From: Gymnogyps californianus
Taxonomy: Eukaryota > Chordata > Aves > Accipitriformes > Cathartidae
Length of the DNA stretch: 64,000 bases
Assembly: GCF_018139145.2 (NCBI RefSeq)
Contig: NC_059482.1
Span: forward strand, 23,397,332-23,461,331
Reading direction: 5' to 3'
The notes below the pieces were generated by a model. It was given only the letters and a program-made list of their open reading frames with translations. It did no database searches and had not been told where the DNA came from. The position numbers and the translations under genes were made by a program. This document shows, piece after piece, positions 45,328-56,954 of the stretch. Position 1 is the first letter of the stretch. Each line of letters begins with the position of its first letter.

Positions 45328-46894
45328 CGAGGATTTCGAAGATGGTCCCAGCTCTGGACTGTGCACACAGCAGGGCCGGCCGGCAGCGGCACGGGCCTCC
45401 GGCGGTGCCGGTTAGCAGTGCCGGTTAGCGGTGCAGAGGAGCCCCGTGACAGCCAAGAGGGGACGTCCGAGCCCCCTCGGGGAGCTGCCACCACACATCT
45501 CACAAGGGACAGCCAGAAGCGGGGGCTCTCCGACTACATCCCCCCGACCCATTTGGTGCCGGCACGGCTGCAGGCTGGCAAGCATGGCTGTAAGGCCGTG
45601 GCACCCCCAAACCCCCCCGACCCCGGGTTTTCACCCACGACAGCACCCCACCAAAAGCCCTCCTGCTTGCCCCAAAGCCAGTGTGGGGATGGAGGCCACC
45701 CGCAGCCCCGGGTCGGTGGGCAAACGGGCGAGCAGGGTTTCAGCTTGGCATCGGGTGAACGTGCCGGGGTGGAGGAGAGGGTGGGAAGTGAGTAAGTGAA
45801 CCGATAACCCGACTTTCCTCCCACTCTCACTTGGGAAGGCAGACCCCGAGCAGAGCTCCTCGACACGACCAAACGCTTTATCGGGGTTTAAGCAGTCCAG
45901 CTTGCAGGAAATAAATAGCGAGGACAAATTGCAGGGACTAAACCCATCGGTTGGAAGTGGCGAGTCAGCCCTGAGCCCCCGGCGCATCCCCATACACCGG
46001 GCTTAACCTGGAACTGCACCCATGGGTTTGCCTTTCCTGGGTGCCCGGGATTTTGGAGCTGGGCATCCCACTCTGCCTGCTGGGATGCAGAGCAGCATCA
46101 CAACGTGGTGATGCTGGCATGGCCGCGAATCCGCCTGTGGTGACAGCGGGATCCCCACCGTCCCCATGCTTGTAGCTTGCAGGGTGCACCAGCGAGGTGC
46201 CATTTGCTGGTGCTGCCCATTTCTGGTCCGGTGGCAGGGGACCGGGCATCACCGGGCAGCCTCACGGGGTGACACGCTGCCCGTCTCTGCCTTCCTGTGC
46301 CGCTCTGCCGAGCGGCGTTTCCCTTTCTGGCTGCTTCCCAGGGCCTGGTTCTGGGCAGCGAAGGAAGCTGCTGGCTATTGTTCTTTGTTTCATGCACAAA
46401 GGGCAGCCAGCGCCACCGAGTTTCCATCCCTCCCGCCGGCAGCCAGCACAAAAGCCCGTCCTGCCGGCGCTGTGTGCCCCGACCTTCCAGCCCGCGGGCA
46501 CCGCGGAGCCCCCGGCTCGTGGGTGCGCTCCCGCCGCGTGGCGATGAGCTGTGCATGTCTCACCGCTCCGGCGGCTGACTTCAGCTATTAAATAAGAAGC
46601 CTGGGGGTTTGGTGAGGTGCCAAGCGCCCGGCTTGTCCCCCATGAGCCCCACCATAGGAGAGTCGCATCGCGGCTGTGGCAGCTCCAGCCCCCCCGGTTG
46701 CTCTTGGGATGCGCTTTCTGTGCCCCTTCTCCCCATCTCAAGATTTTGGGGCTTGCGGTGTGAGTCACGCCGGCTGCCGGTGCCTGCCTACGCACCGACA
46801 CCGGTGCGTGAATACACCTTGTTCCGGTATCCAGTGGCGCTTGGAAAACAATCACTTGGTGGTTGCCTCCTGGCAGCGGGAACACGGCACCCGT

Positions 46895-47120
46895 GGGGCA
46901 CGGTGGTCCCCGGGGAGCTGAGCCTGTTGTTGGGGACCGGTGGGACACGGTGGTCGCCGGGGAGCTGAGCCTGTTGTTGGGGACCGGTGGGACACGGTGG
47001 TCCCTGGGGAGCTGAGCCTGTTGTTGGGGACCGGTGGGACACGGTGGTCCCTGGGGAGCTGAGTCTATTGTTGGGGACCGGTGGGACACGGTGCTCCCCG
47101 GGGAGCTGAGCCTGTTGCTG
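46895..47120. repeat. 47-bp minisatellite, about five copies
   Basis: The marker GAGCTGAGCC recurs at 46915, 46962, 47009, 47056 and 47103, an exact 47-base spacing. Units differ at only a few bases, which suggests recent expansion. Confidence 0.95.
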
Positions 47121-48409
47121 GTGACCAGGGGCAGAAAAGGCACCCACCGTGCCAGGAGCGGGGTCAAAACACTCCCCGAGGTCCCCTGGGAGCGCAGGGT
47201 GGGATCCAGCCTCCCACCACCCCCAGTGCCCCACAGCGCCGGGGCCGGCTCGCCCCAGCCCCGGGACACCGCGGGCAGGAGAAGGGGGAGCCGGCCCATC
47301 TAACCTCCCCAAGGAGAAATAATCCTGTTTACCTTCCCCTGCGCCTTATCAGGCAGGAGGCCGGTGCCGAGCTGCCGGAGAGGGTTGTGCCGTCCTTTTT
47401 TCCCCAGGAAAGGCGGCTTGGCATCCCTGCGGTGCCTTCAGGCCTAAACCAAGGGGCAAAGCTCTGGAATTATTGCAAATCCTCCAAATTTTGGGGAAAC
47501 AAGCAGCCAGGGAAGAGACTAAATCCATTTGGGAATGGAAGGTTGGGGGCAAACCTCGGCTCCATTTTAGGATCTGCTTTTGGGACTTGGCTGCCGGCGA
47601 GCAGACAAGCCCGGTTCCCGCATCCCGCGGGAGCATCCTCACCCAGTGCTTGTGCACCCCCGGGGACCGATTTTCCCCCAGGCTTCCCTGACATCATCGC
47701 GGGTTTATTTGCAAAGCCGAGCCTAAACAAATAAGTCGGGTTTATTGCTCTCTCTACGGTTGGGTTTTACAGCCCTGGCACCTGGTGAGTCACTGTTGTC
47801 GTTGCTGCCCGACAAAGAAACCCCGACGTGGGGTGGGGGGGACCCACTTCCCCATTTGATGTATTTTCGGGAGCAAGGCTGCGGGAGGTGGAGCGGCGGC
47901 GATGGGGGAGCGGGACCCCCCCTCAGCCGCTCAAGGCAGCTACGGAGCTTCCTTGGGCTCCCCTGGGATCGCCATCCTCCAAGGTTCCCAAGGCTGCCCT
48001 GGCACGGCTCACCGGATTTGGACGGGGGACCTCCCGGCATCCCCTCCCACCAACACTCGTCTGCTTCATCATCCTCATCCTCACCCTCCTTCTCCGCTTA
48101 CCGGAGCTGGGCTGAGCCCCGCTCACGGTTGCAGCTCCCCTGGGAGCATGGCGGTCTCCCAAGGGGCTTTTAGGGGGGGGGTCTGGGCACCCTGGGTTGG
48201 GGCTGTCACCGCCCGGCAGCGGGCCTGGCGCTCGCCGGCTCACCCTCGCCTTCAGACAGCGCCGGGGCACCTCTGCCCGTACTTGCCTCGCCTCGGCCGG
48301 CGGCAGCAGCATGGCGGGACGTGCCCTCGCCTGCCGGAGCCTGCCCGTCCCACGGCCGTGCCGTCGCGCTCTCCCGGCACGCTCCCCGCTCGCTCGCCCG
48401 CCGCCAGCA

Positions 48410-49190
48410 CCGGGGCTTTCAGGAGCTTTCAGGAAAGTTTTAGGGCTTTGAGGAACTTTGAAGAGCTTTTAGGGTTTTTCGGAAGTTTTAGGGCTTTAAG
48501 AAATTTTAGAGCTTTTAGGGCTTTTAGGAACTTTTAGGGGGTTTAGGAACTTTTAGGGCTTTAGGAGTTTTTAGGGGGTTTAGGATCTTTTAGGGCTTTT
48601 AGGAACTTTTAGGGCTTTAGGATCTTTTAGGGCTTTTAGGAACTTTTAGGGGTTTTAGGAGCTTTCAGGGCTTTTAGGAACTTTTAGGACTTTAGGAGTT
48701 TTTAGGGCTTTTAGGAACTTTTAGGGCTTTAGGAACTTTTAGGGGTTTTAGGAGCTTTGATGGTTTTTAGGAACTTTTAGGGGTTTTAGAAACTTAGGAA
48801 CTTTTAGGGCTTTAGGAGCTTTTAGGGCTTTTAGGAACTTTTAGGCTTTTTAGGAGCTTTGATGGTTTTTAGGAACTTTTAGGAGGTTTAGGAACTTTTA
48901 GGAACTTTTAGGGCTTTAGGAGCTTTTAGGGCTTTTAGGAACTTTTAGGGCTTTTAGGAACTTTTAGGGGTTTTAGGAACTTTTAGGAACTTTTAGGGCT
49001 TTAGGAGCTTTTAGGCTTTTTAGGAGCTTTGATGGTTTTTAGGAACTTTTAGGGGGTTTAGGAACTTTTAGGAACTTTTAGGGCTTTAGGAGCTTTTAGG
49101 GTTTTTAGGAGCTTTGAGGGCTTTTAGGAACTTTCACAGCTTTGAGGAACTTTCAGGGTTTTCAGGAACTTTTAGGGCTTTGAGGAACTC
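48410..49190. repeat. TTTTAGGG / AGGAACTTTTAGGG array of about 780 bp
   Basis: A long array of mixed units: TTTTAGGAAC, TTTTAGGGC, TTTAGGAGC. The G-rich strand is the plus strand throughout. The TTTAGGG heptamer resembles plant- and alga-type telomere repeats and differs from vertebrate TTAGGG, but the units are interrupted by AGGAAC and AGGAGC. It starts abruptly in a run of AGGAGCTTTCAGG and decays at the right edge. Locally AT-rich in a GC-rich setting. Confidence 0.9.
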
Positions 49191-50539
49191 CCCGGCTTGA
49201 GCAATAAACCCTTATCAGGCCGAGTGAGTGCCGCTGGCCTGAGCCCAAGGGCAAATGTTCCTTGCAAGGGACAACACAAGGATTTCCTCCCTCTCTGAGC
49301 TCAGCCAGCGTCTTTGAAGACAGCAGCACGGCCTGCCGACTCACAGATAATCCCGATAACATCAACAAGTGCAGACGTCGACCTAAAAATAACGCCTGAT
49401 AACGTCAAGTGCGGACAAAAGGCTCTTTGTTCCATAAACAGCAGCAAAAAGATGGCCCAAAATGTCCTTTCCTCACTGGGATGCGGGGTCCGCACCTGAT
49501 CCCCCCCCTCCAGGAGGGCCTGATCCTGTGGAAGCCGGCGCTGGGTTTAGCAGCATTATTCCCGGGAGGTGGATTTACGGCATTTCCCGACGGAGCCGGT
49601 CGGGCTGACCCGCAGCGGGAGGCTTGGCTCGCTGCGATGCTCCCATGGCTCCGGCTGCCATCAACACGCGTTTTGGAGCCGGCCCCGCTCCCCGCGGGCG
49701 TGGGGATGGTCAGGCTTCAAAGGCGGCCATGTTAGCCACGGTCCGGCCACATGAGCCCGCGTGAGCCGCTTCCCGTGGGAGCCGCTTGCCGTGGGAAATT
49801 CGGGGCTTGGAGCTGGAAATTAAACCAAGCCGGGGTGCGACGCGAGCGTGCGGGATGTCCCCCGCTGCGGGGGTCCCAGCACAGCCATGGCACCTCCGGT
49901 GCCGTGGCCGCCTTTTATCTCCATCGCCTTCCCTGTCGGAGCGGGAGGTTGTTTCCACCCTTCCCCCAGCAGAAAGGAGAGTCTCATTCAAGCCATTGAA
50001 AATATCTGCAAGAGCAACTATTTACCCAGGGCACTTCCCAGAGCCCTCCCTGCCCGCCCTCCTCCCTCCGGCTCCCGGCAACCCGGGCTTTCTCCCATCC
50101 GGCTGCTTTTCAGGGCGCACAAAGGGCTGGCACGGCTGGATGCGGGCACCGCTTGGCAGCGGCTTTGTCCGCTCCTGCAGCGCCCATCGCTGCCACGACG
50201 CTTCCAGCCTCAGCTCCCACCACCACTGCGGGGTCCCGAGGGCAGGGCACCCACCTCCGGCCTTGGGATGGGCGGTGGGAGCTGCGCGCCTTAGCCGAGG
50301 GGTCGCATCCAGGCTCTGAACCCCACATCCCAGCCCACCTCCTCCAGGGATATGCCATGGGAGGCATGGGGGACCCCCTCCCCAGCTCCCCCCGGTTCGG
50401 GGCCTGGGCTCCTTGCCCTGCTTCTCGCCTCCCTCGTTTCCTGCGGGGAGCGGGACAGGGTTAACAAGGACACTCCGTCCCGGCTGCTTTCCCATTAATT
50501 GTTATTTTTTAATCCCATTTGCAGCCAGGCGTGCAGCCG

Positions 50540-51330
50540 CCCAGCTCCGTCCCTCCGCTGGATGCCCGCCAGCCCGGCGCTGAAGGGCGTGAAGGGCAGC
50601 GGGACGGGGCACCCCGGGCTCCCGGCTCTCCCCAACCGTGGTCCCCCAACCCTTCCCAGTCCCAAGCCGGGTCCCGGTCCTGGTCCCGGTGCCGGTGCAG
50701 GCCGGGCGGGGGGATGCAGCCCGGTGCTCTCAGGCAGAGCCGGGTTGAGCCGGGCCGAGCCGGGCCGAGCCGGACAGGTGCCGTGACCGAGGGCTGCTGG
50801 CCCCGCGGCCCCCGCAGCGATCCCGGAGGGGTCGGTGCGGCGCGGCCGGTGCCGGTCCCGCCCCGCTGAGTCACCGCCTGCCCGGGGGGACGGGGCGGGG
50901 CGGGGCGGCCCCCTCGGTCCCGCTGCACCGTGCCGAGCCCAGCCGAGCCGAGCTGAGCCGAGCCGCAAGGTGCCGAGCGGTGCCGAGCCGAGTCGAGCGG
51001 TGCCGAGCCGAGTCGAGCCGAGCGGTGCCGAGCCGAGTCGAGCCGAGCCGAGCCGGGGCAGCGCGCCCGGCCCGACCCGGGCCCAGGTATGGGGGGGCAG
51101 CGGGGAGCGGCTGAGCCGGGCGGGGGAGGGAGGAGGAGCGGGGGGGGGGGGTCCGGTGTTTGCTTTCGGGGTCCCGAAGGCCACGGTAAGGGGCGCTGCC
51201 TGGCACGCCCTTACTGGAGGTACTGGGTATGGGATGCTGCGGGGCGCTCGGTGCGGGCGGGGAGGCGGCGGGGGCCGGAGGCACCCACTGGGTGCGGGGG
51301 CGAGTGGGGTGGGCGTCTGTCACCCTGTGG
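50540..51330 (+). promoter_or_regulatory. ADGRG1: Probable ADGRG1 CpG-island promoter and untranslated exon
   Basis: The only strong CpG island between the two receptor genes. At 50735-51060 it contains a tandem series of CCGAG/GGTGCCGAG units. A donor CCCAG|GTATGG ends a putative untranslated exon at 51086. The first coding exon of ADGRG1 has an acceptor at 56906, 48 nt before the ATG, so at least one upstream exon is required. Linking the two across 5.8 kb is inference. Confidence 0.45.
50735..51060. repeat. CCGAG pentamer repeats in CpG island
   Basis: Two clusters of GAGCCG/GTGCCGAGCCGAGTC units, at 50740-50775 and 50935-51055, in the probable ADGRG1 promoter. Confidence 0.85.
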
Positions 51331-54300
51331 GGCCAGCGCAACAGGTCTGGGAGGGCACCGGGGCTCTGCGTGACTGGGACTGGTGCCACTGGGCAGCACC
51401 CTGGGGTGCCCAGTTGGCCGGTGGGGCAGAGAGCAGCCTGTCTGGATGGAGCTAAGGGCTGCTCCATGGGGGCTTGGGGATGCACCCTGCTGCGGCAGGT
51501 ACGGGGACGTTTTGCCTCCCCGTGCCTGAGCCCCGAGGTTTTGCCACCCAAGCCTGAGGTGGGTGTGACACCGCCGTCCGGGCAGGGACCGGAGTTCTCT
51601 GCTCGTGGCCGAGGTGCGAGTTATCTGGTGAAGCCTCCATCCCCGCTAAATGGGGCTCGCCCTCGCCTGCCCCGCCGCCCCTCGCTTCTGCCCCAGCGCC
51701 AGGCTGAATTCCCAGGCCGTGGAGCCACAAAGCCCCCTGAGCCGCCCGGGACCAGCTGCTCCCGGCTGCTGCCGGCGGCACAGCTGAGCCCCACGAAGCC
51801 CCCGTCACCGGGCCGGGCCCTGTGTGTGGCCACCGCTTCCCACCCTGGGGAAACCACCAGCACGCCCCATTCCTCCTCCTCCCTCCTGGCGGAGGGTGCA
51901 GCATCCCCGGGGGACCGCCGGCGTGTCTCGACAGGGTGATCTCCCTCCCCTAAAATGCCTGTTGGGGGGGGGATTCCTCCTGCAACATCTCAGCTTGCTG
52001 CTGCTGGTCCTGGCACGCCGCTGCGGGATGCGGGATGCTCTGGGTGCTCCCTGCCCGCAAGCTGCCTGAACTGCCCCTCCAGAGGGACCAGCAAAACCCA
52101 GCGAGGCCAGCTGGAGAATTGAAATGAAGTCTCCTGGAATAACCTCCTGGCAGCGAGTCTGAATGGCTGTTGAGGAGGGAAGGCAGCCAAAGCTCGTTTC
52201 ATGGTCTGAGGGCTGCAGTAACCCCCCTCCAAGCTCCACCACCAGCGGGGAGCCAGGAGGGTTTCAGAGATGGGGGGGGGGGGGGGGGGCAAATCCTTTA
52301 AGCCCAGGACCGCAGCCACAGTGGGTTTTGCCGTGCCCCTTGCTGGGTTTGCAGCTCCCACGTGAATTAAGCCGAGGACTAAAAATGCTGCATACTTGGT
52401 TGCAGTCCAGCTCTTAATCCCGCGGCCCGGGGGCTGCTATTCGCAGAGCAACAGGTTTGCAAGCAACTGCGTGTTGCCGGGACGGGGACCCCCAGGGTTG
52501 GCCGTCCCTGCACCTTGCGGTGGCACCCGCGGGTGTCAGAGAGACGCGGTGCTGCGGGGTTTGCAGACAGCGGGCCGGGTGGCTCCCGGCGTGCCAGGGA
52601 CCGCGCGGTACCAGCTGGGCGGCAGCCTCTCGGCGCCTGTTTTTCAGGAGGGCTCCGACCCGCCAACTCCTTTCCCATCAGCTCACCGACAGCTGGGGTT
52701 TGGCAGGGATCCAGGGGGGCCCCACGGCCTCTTACCTGGCTCCTCGGGTGCCGCAGACTTCGTCCCGGTTGTGCTTGGCTTTTCTGCAGCCGGAAAAGCC
52801 CGCCAGGACCGGGTTCACCCTCGCCAGGCTCCAGGTTGGCTGCTTCCCGTGCCAAATGCCTGAGAGCCTGATTTGGGGTGGTCTTGGGCTGCTCTGCACC
52901 GCCCCGTACCTCCCTTCCCTGGCACCCCCGGCACGGGCAGGCGATGGGGACCTTGCTCATGCGGAGAGGGACAAGACCTGGGAGGGGACGGGGTGTTTTG
53001 GGAGCCATTTAAAACCCAGGGGGGTGGTTTGGGTGGAGGGAAGGTACAAGCCGACCCGCAGGATGAGGCCAAGGGGTTTCTCCCGAAGAAGGCTGAGCGG
53101 TGGGAGCGCACCATAGGGACGGCTATCTGTACCCCCTGAGGCCGGTGATGTGGCGCAGGGTGCCGGAGGAGGACAACCTGCAGCACTTTGTTCCCATTTC
53201 ACGGCAGCCCTCAATTCGCTGCAGGAGTGCCTGGTCCTTTGCAGACCGTTTGCAGCCCCTGCCGAAGCCGCAGGCTTTGCATGCCGCCGAGCTGGGTGCC
53301 GTGTTGCCCAGGCGCTGGAGGAAGCGCTGGTTTAGTTTGCTGCGGTATTTCTGGCTGTGGTGTTTTTTAGAAAATGGTAATTTTGTTACATTTTGAATGT
53401 TAAGACCCAACTTTAAACAAATGCCTCATCTCGAGAGCCTCAGGCACCGGCAGTCTGCCTGTGCCAGCCTCCCCTCGGCTCTCCCCACGCCTGCTCGGGA
53501 AGGGATGGTTGCCAGCGGCTGGCGAAGGATGGATCTGGCGGGGAGCTGTGCCGCTCCCATGGGAATCTTTATCGGGTCTGGTTTTGTCCTGTTGGCAAAA
53601 CTCAGCTCACATGTGCTGGGTTTTGTGTGCAACCCCACGGCCTGGGAAAAGCCAAACCGCTGCGCCCCATCCTGCGGCACAGGCTTGGCACAGCCGGGTT
53701 GCCGGCGCGGCGCAGCTGCCGCTCAGCAACTCGGGCATTAACAAACGCGCCGGGTCGGACCCTGCCGCCCACCGGTGACGGGAAAGGCTCGCATGCCAAT
53801 GCCGTGAATAACGTGCGGGCTGGCCCCTGCGCTCACGGGCCACTGGCCAAGGACAAGGGCACTTTGTGAAGCACCCGGGTGACCGATGCTGGGGCATCCC
53901 CTCTGCGGGGGGGTCCTCGCCGGGGTCCCCACCTCCTCGGGCAGCCCCAGCCCCAGGGCACATCGTCTGCGATCCCTGCGATGGGGGCCGGTCGTGCGAA
54001 GCTGTTCTGCACCTCGGGGAGCCTGTCCCGTACCTGGCTTGCCACTCCGTGTCTCAGTTTCCCCATCCGGTTCCCGAGTCTTTGCCTGGGTAACGGGCTG
54101 TGGGTGATGAGCTGCGGGCTCGTTAGCATCTCGAGGAACAGAGCGTCGGCGTATTTTCCTAACGGACCTGGAAGGAAAACAGATAAAAGCCCCTGGATTT
54201 CTCAATTTCCGGTGTTTGTTTGAGGTGTCAGAGCATCTTCCCTTCTCCTCGGGAAAAACGTCACATCCAAAAGCCACATGCCACCTCCAAAAGCTTAAAT

Positions 54301-56906
54301 ACCTGCTGCTGAGTCACCCAGAGAGCAGTGAGGTGGTAGTAAACACCGGGCTTTTTTTTTTTTTTGGTGGGTTTTTTAGGTTTTTTTCCCCATTTGCCTA
54401 CAGGTTTAGAGGCCGCAATATTATTCCTCGGCTTTTCTTTCCAAGACCAGCGTGTTCTTTCAATGGCAATGGAAGGATACAATGTGATGCCCGGGGCTGA
54501 GCCTCCCTCTGTGCCGGCGGTGAGGGAGCCCACTCCGGACTGCGTAGCCCCGGCGGTGTCCCCGCCACCTCTTTTTACATCATCTGGCTGATTTGGGGGC
54601 CAAAACAGGAGTTTTCCTGTGCGTTCTTGTTCTTGGAGGAGCTCAGCCCCCAGGCTCTGGCTGGGGCAGCGGGTAAAGCCATCGTGCCTTGGGGATGATG
54701 GAGTGGAGGTAGGGTTGGTGCCGAAGGGGGTCTCTGCTTGGTCACCGCGATAGCGCGGGGCTTTTGAAAACGGGTGACACTGGGGAGATGCCCCGGTGGC
54801 AGTGGGGACGTGCGGCATCACCAACCCCAGGTACCTGGGGGCGGCGATGCCATGCGTCCTCACTGCCACCCAGGGATGGGAAGATGACGGGGTAGGATCC
54901 AGTCCTGGCGTAGGCTCGGAGCATCCGCCTCCTTCCGGCGCTGCTTATCGCCGGCACGGATGGGAACCACGTTTTCCCGCTGTGAAACCATTTTCGGGGG
55001 ATTTTCTCTCGCTATTGTTCAGCTCAGGAAACAGCAATTGGCGTCGGGGCGAGCGGGACCATATAGGGCTTAGAGGGGAAATACCAGCTCCCCCACCCAC
55101 ATCCCCGCAGGGATTTCTGGTCCCGGTTGAGTAACGGCTGAAAGGGGCTGTCCTCCGGCCACCCCAATAAAATCCCAACGGAGCCAGCGCAGCGGGATGG
55201 GCTGAATCCTCATTGGGATTCAGCATTCCCCATCCAGAGGGGATGCTTTCCCGGCACGCCGGCTCTGTGCCATCATGCCACGGTTGGCATTCACGTGCCG
55301 CTCTGTTGCTTTTAAGCGATCCTGGTGTTTCCCATTGCCACCGGCATTTTTGCCACCCCGGATCCATGCTTTTCAGATACACGTGCGTGATTCTCAAGTG
55401 TGTGGCAAGGCACCGGGATGCTGGCCCCGTCCACATCCAGCTACTGCTGCCAAGTCATGCCTGTTGCCGTACCCTCCCAGCCCACACCAGGAAACCTCGT
55501 TAGCACCACAATCAATTATACCCATAGCAGCAGGTTAATTAACAACCCGAAGCCCCCGTCTTCCGGTGATAAACTGCTGCAAGAAGCAGACAGGGAGGGC
55601 CGGCGAGCGGGCTGTGCCCGCAGTGATGCGCCGGCACAGGATGTGCCCTGGATGTGTGCTGGCCGGAGAAACCTCTGGGAGAAGCCGGTGCTGGTGGGAG
55701 AAACCTGCTAACAAACAGGGACACCGAGTTTTCAAGCAAGCGATTTTCCCCCAGCCTTCCCATCTGACGACCCTTGGGTGCCTGGGAGAGCTCACGAGCC
55801 TTTGCAGGTGATGCTGGTGGGTGCCCTGGCACCCGCTTGCAGCAAATGAAACAGGATTCGGCCACTCGGTGGGTTTCGAGAAGGATGCTTTGAGAGCGGC
55901 GCAGGAGTGGGATGCAGCGGTGGCAAACCGGGTGCTGGCTTGGCTTTGGGCATTGGCAAGTGTTCAGCTCTGCCGGCTGGTCTGGCAGCCCCCACCGATG
56001 CTGTCCTGCCCTGGGGGGGGCTCCCACTGGTTCCCGGACCCTGGCAGAATTGGGCCCACCAGCCTCGACCCATCGCTGCGGTAACAGCAGGGCGAGGAGG
56101 AGGCGAAGCTCGGTGCGTCTCAGCAGCGCCCGAGATGCAGTTTGTGGTGCGGGGAAGGCAGAAAGCGCGATGGGAAGGGCTGCGGGTGCAAAGGCTGCGG
56201 CTGGGTGGAGCGCGTGGGTGCAGCAGCACCCTAGGGTGCTCAGCGCCGGCCTGGGTGCAGGTCACACGAGCCCTGGCCACATATAAAGACAAAGAAAAGG
56301 GTGGTGGAGCAGAGTGCAGGATGAAGGGATGGGGAAAGGGGATGCAGAGGACGTTACCCGGCTGGTCGCGAGGGGCAGAAGGGGTTTTGGCAGCTGCGGT
56401 TGCTGCATCGGCATCGCCGGGGCGAGCCCGGGAGAGCCCATTGCTGCCAGGCTGAAATGACAGAGCCGTTTGCAACGTGCCCGACTCCTCGGCTGATCTG
56501 CAGAAGCTGAACGCACCCAAGAAAATAATTTTAGGTCAGGCAAATTAGGAAACCACTGTTTCCTTCTGTTCCTGTCGCTCGCGATAAGAAGCCAAGGTCC
56601 AAACCAAGATGTGAAGCAGGGAGCAGAAGAGGGGACCCCTCCCGTGCTGAATCATTGGCAGTTGGCACCTGTGCCGGGGCGGTGGGGCACCCTCTCCGTG
56701 CCGAGAGCCCGGGGACCCGGTTGCCGGCCTCCCCCATCCTTCCAGCCCCACAGCCGGGCGGGATGCCCGGTGCTCGTGGCTCCTCCTGGTGGCAGAGGCA
56801 CCGGGGAGCTGACCGTGACACCGGCCGGTGTCACTCCATCCCCTGACCCCATGGTATGGGTGACAGCCCAATACTCATGTGGTCCCTTTCCTTTGTACCC
56901 TTCCAG
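51331..56906 (+). other. Probable ADGRG1 5' intron
   Basis: About 5.6 kb between the CpG island and the first coding exon. GC-rich, with G-runs (for example near 52270) and a T-run near 54352-54365. No coding exon, RNA gene or transposon recognised; alternative untranslated ADGRG1 exons may be present, since the human gene has many. Confidence 0.4.
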
Positions 56907-56954
56907 GCTCTGCTTTCTCCTCGGAGGCCAAGCCAAAGCAGAGAGCTGCCCGGG

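Larger units (their letters stand above)
45150..50500. other. Intergenic region between ADGRG5 and the ADGRG1 promoter
   Basis: No recognisable coding exon or RNA gene. It contains a CTCF-like motif (45315-45327), a 47-bp minisatellite (46895-47120) and the TTTTAGGG-like array (48410-49190), each listed separately. Open frames of 100-200 codons exist on both strands but share no similarity I can name. Confidence 0.5.

Noticed and set aside
48410..49190. Interstitial vertebrate telomere sequence
   Set aside because: The unit is TTTTAGGG/TTTAGGG mixed with other decamers and lacks runs of TTAGGG.
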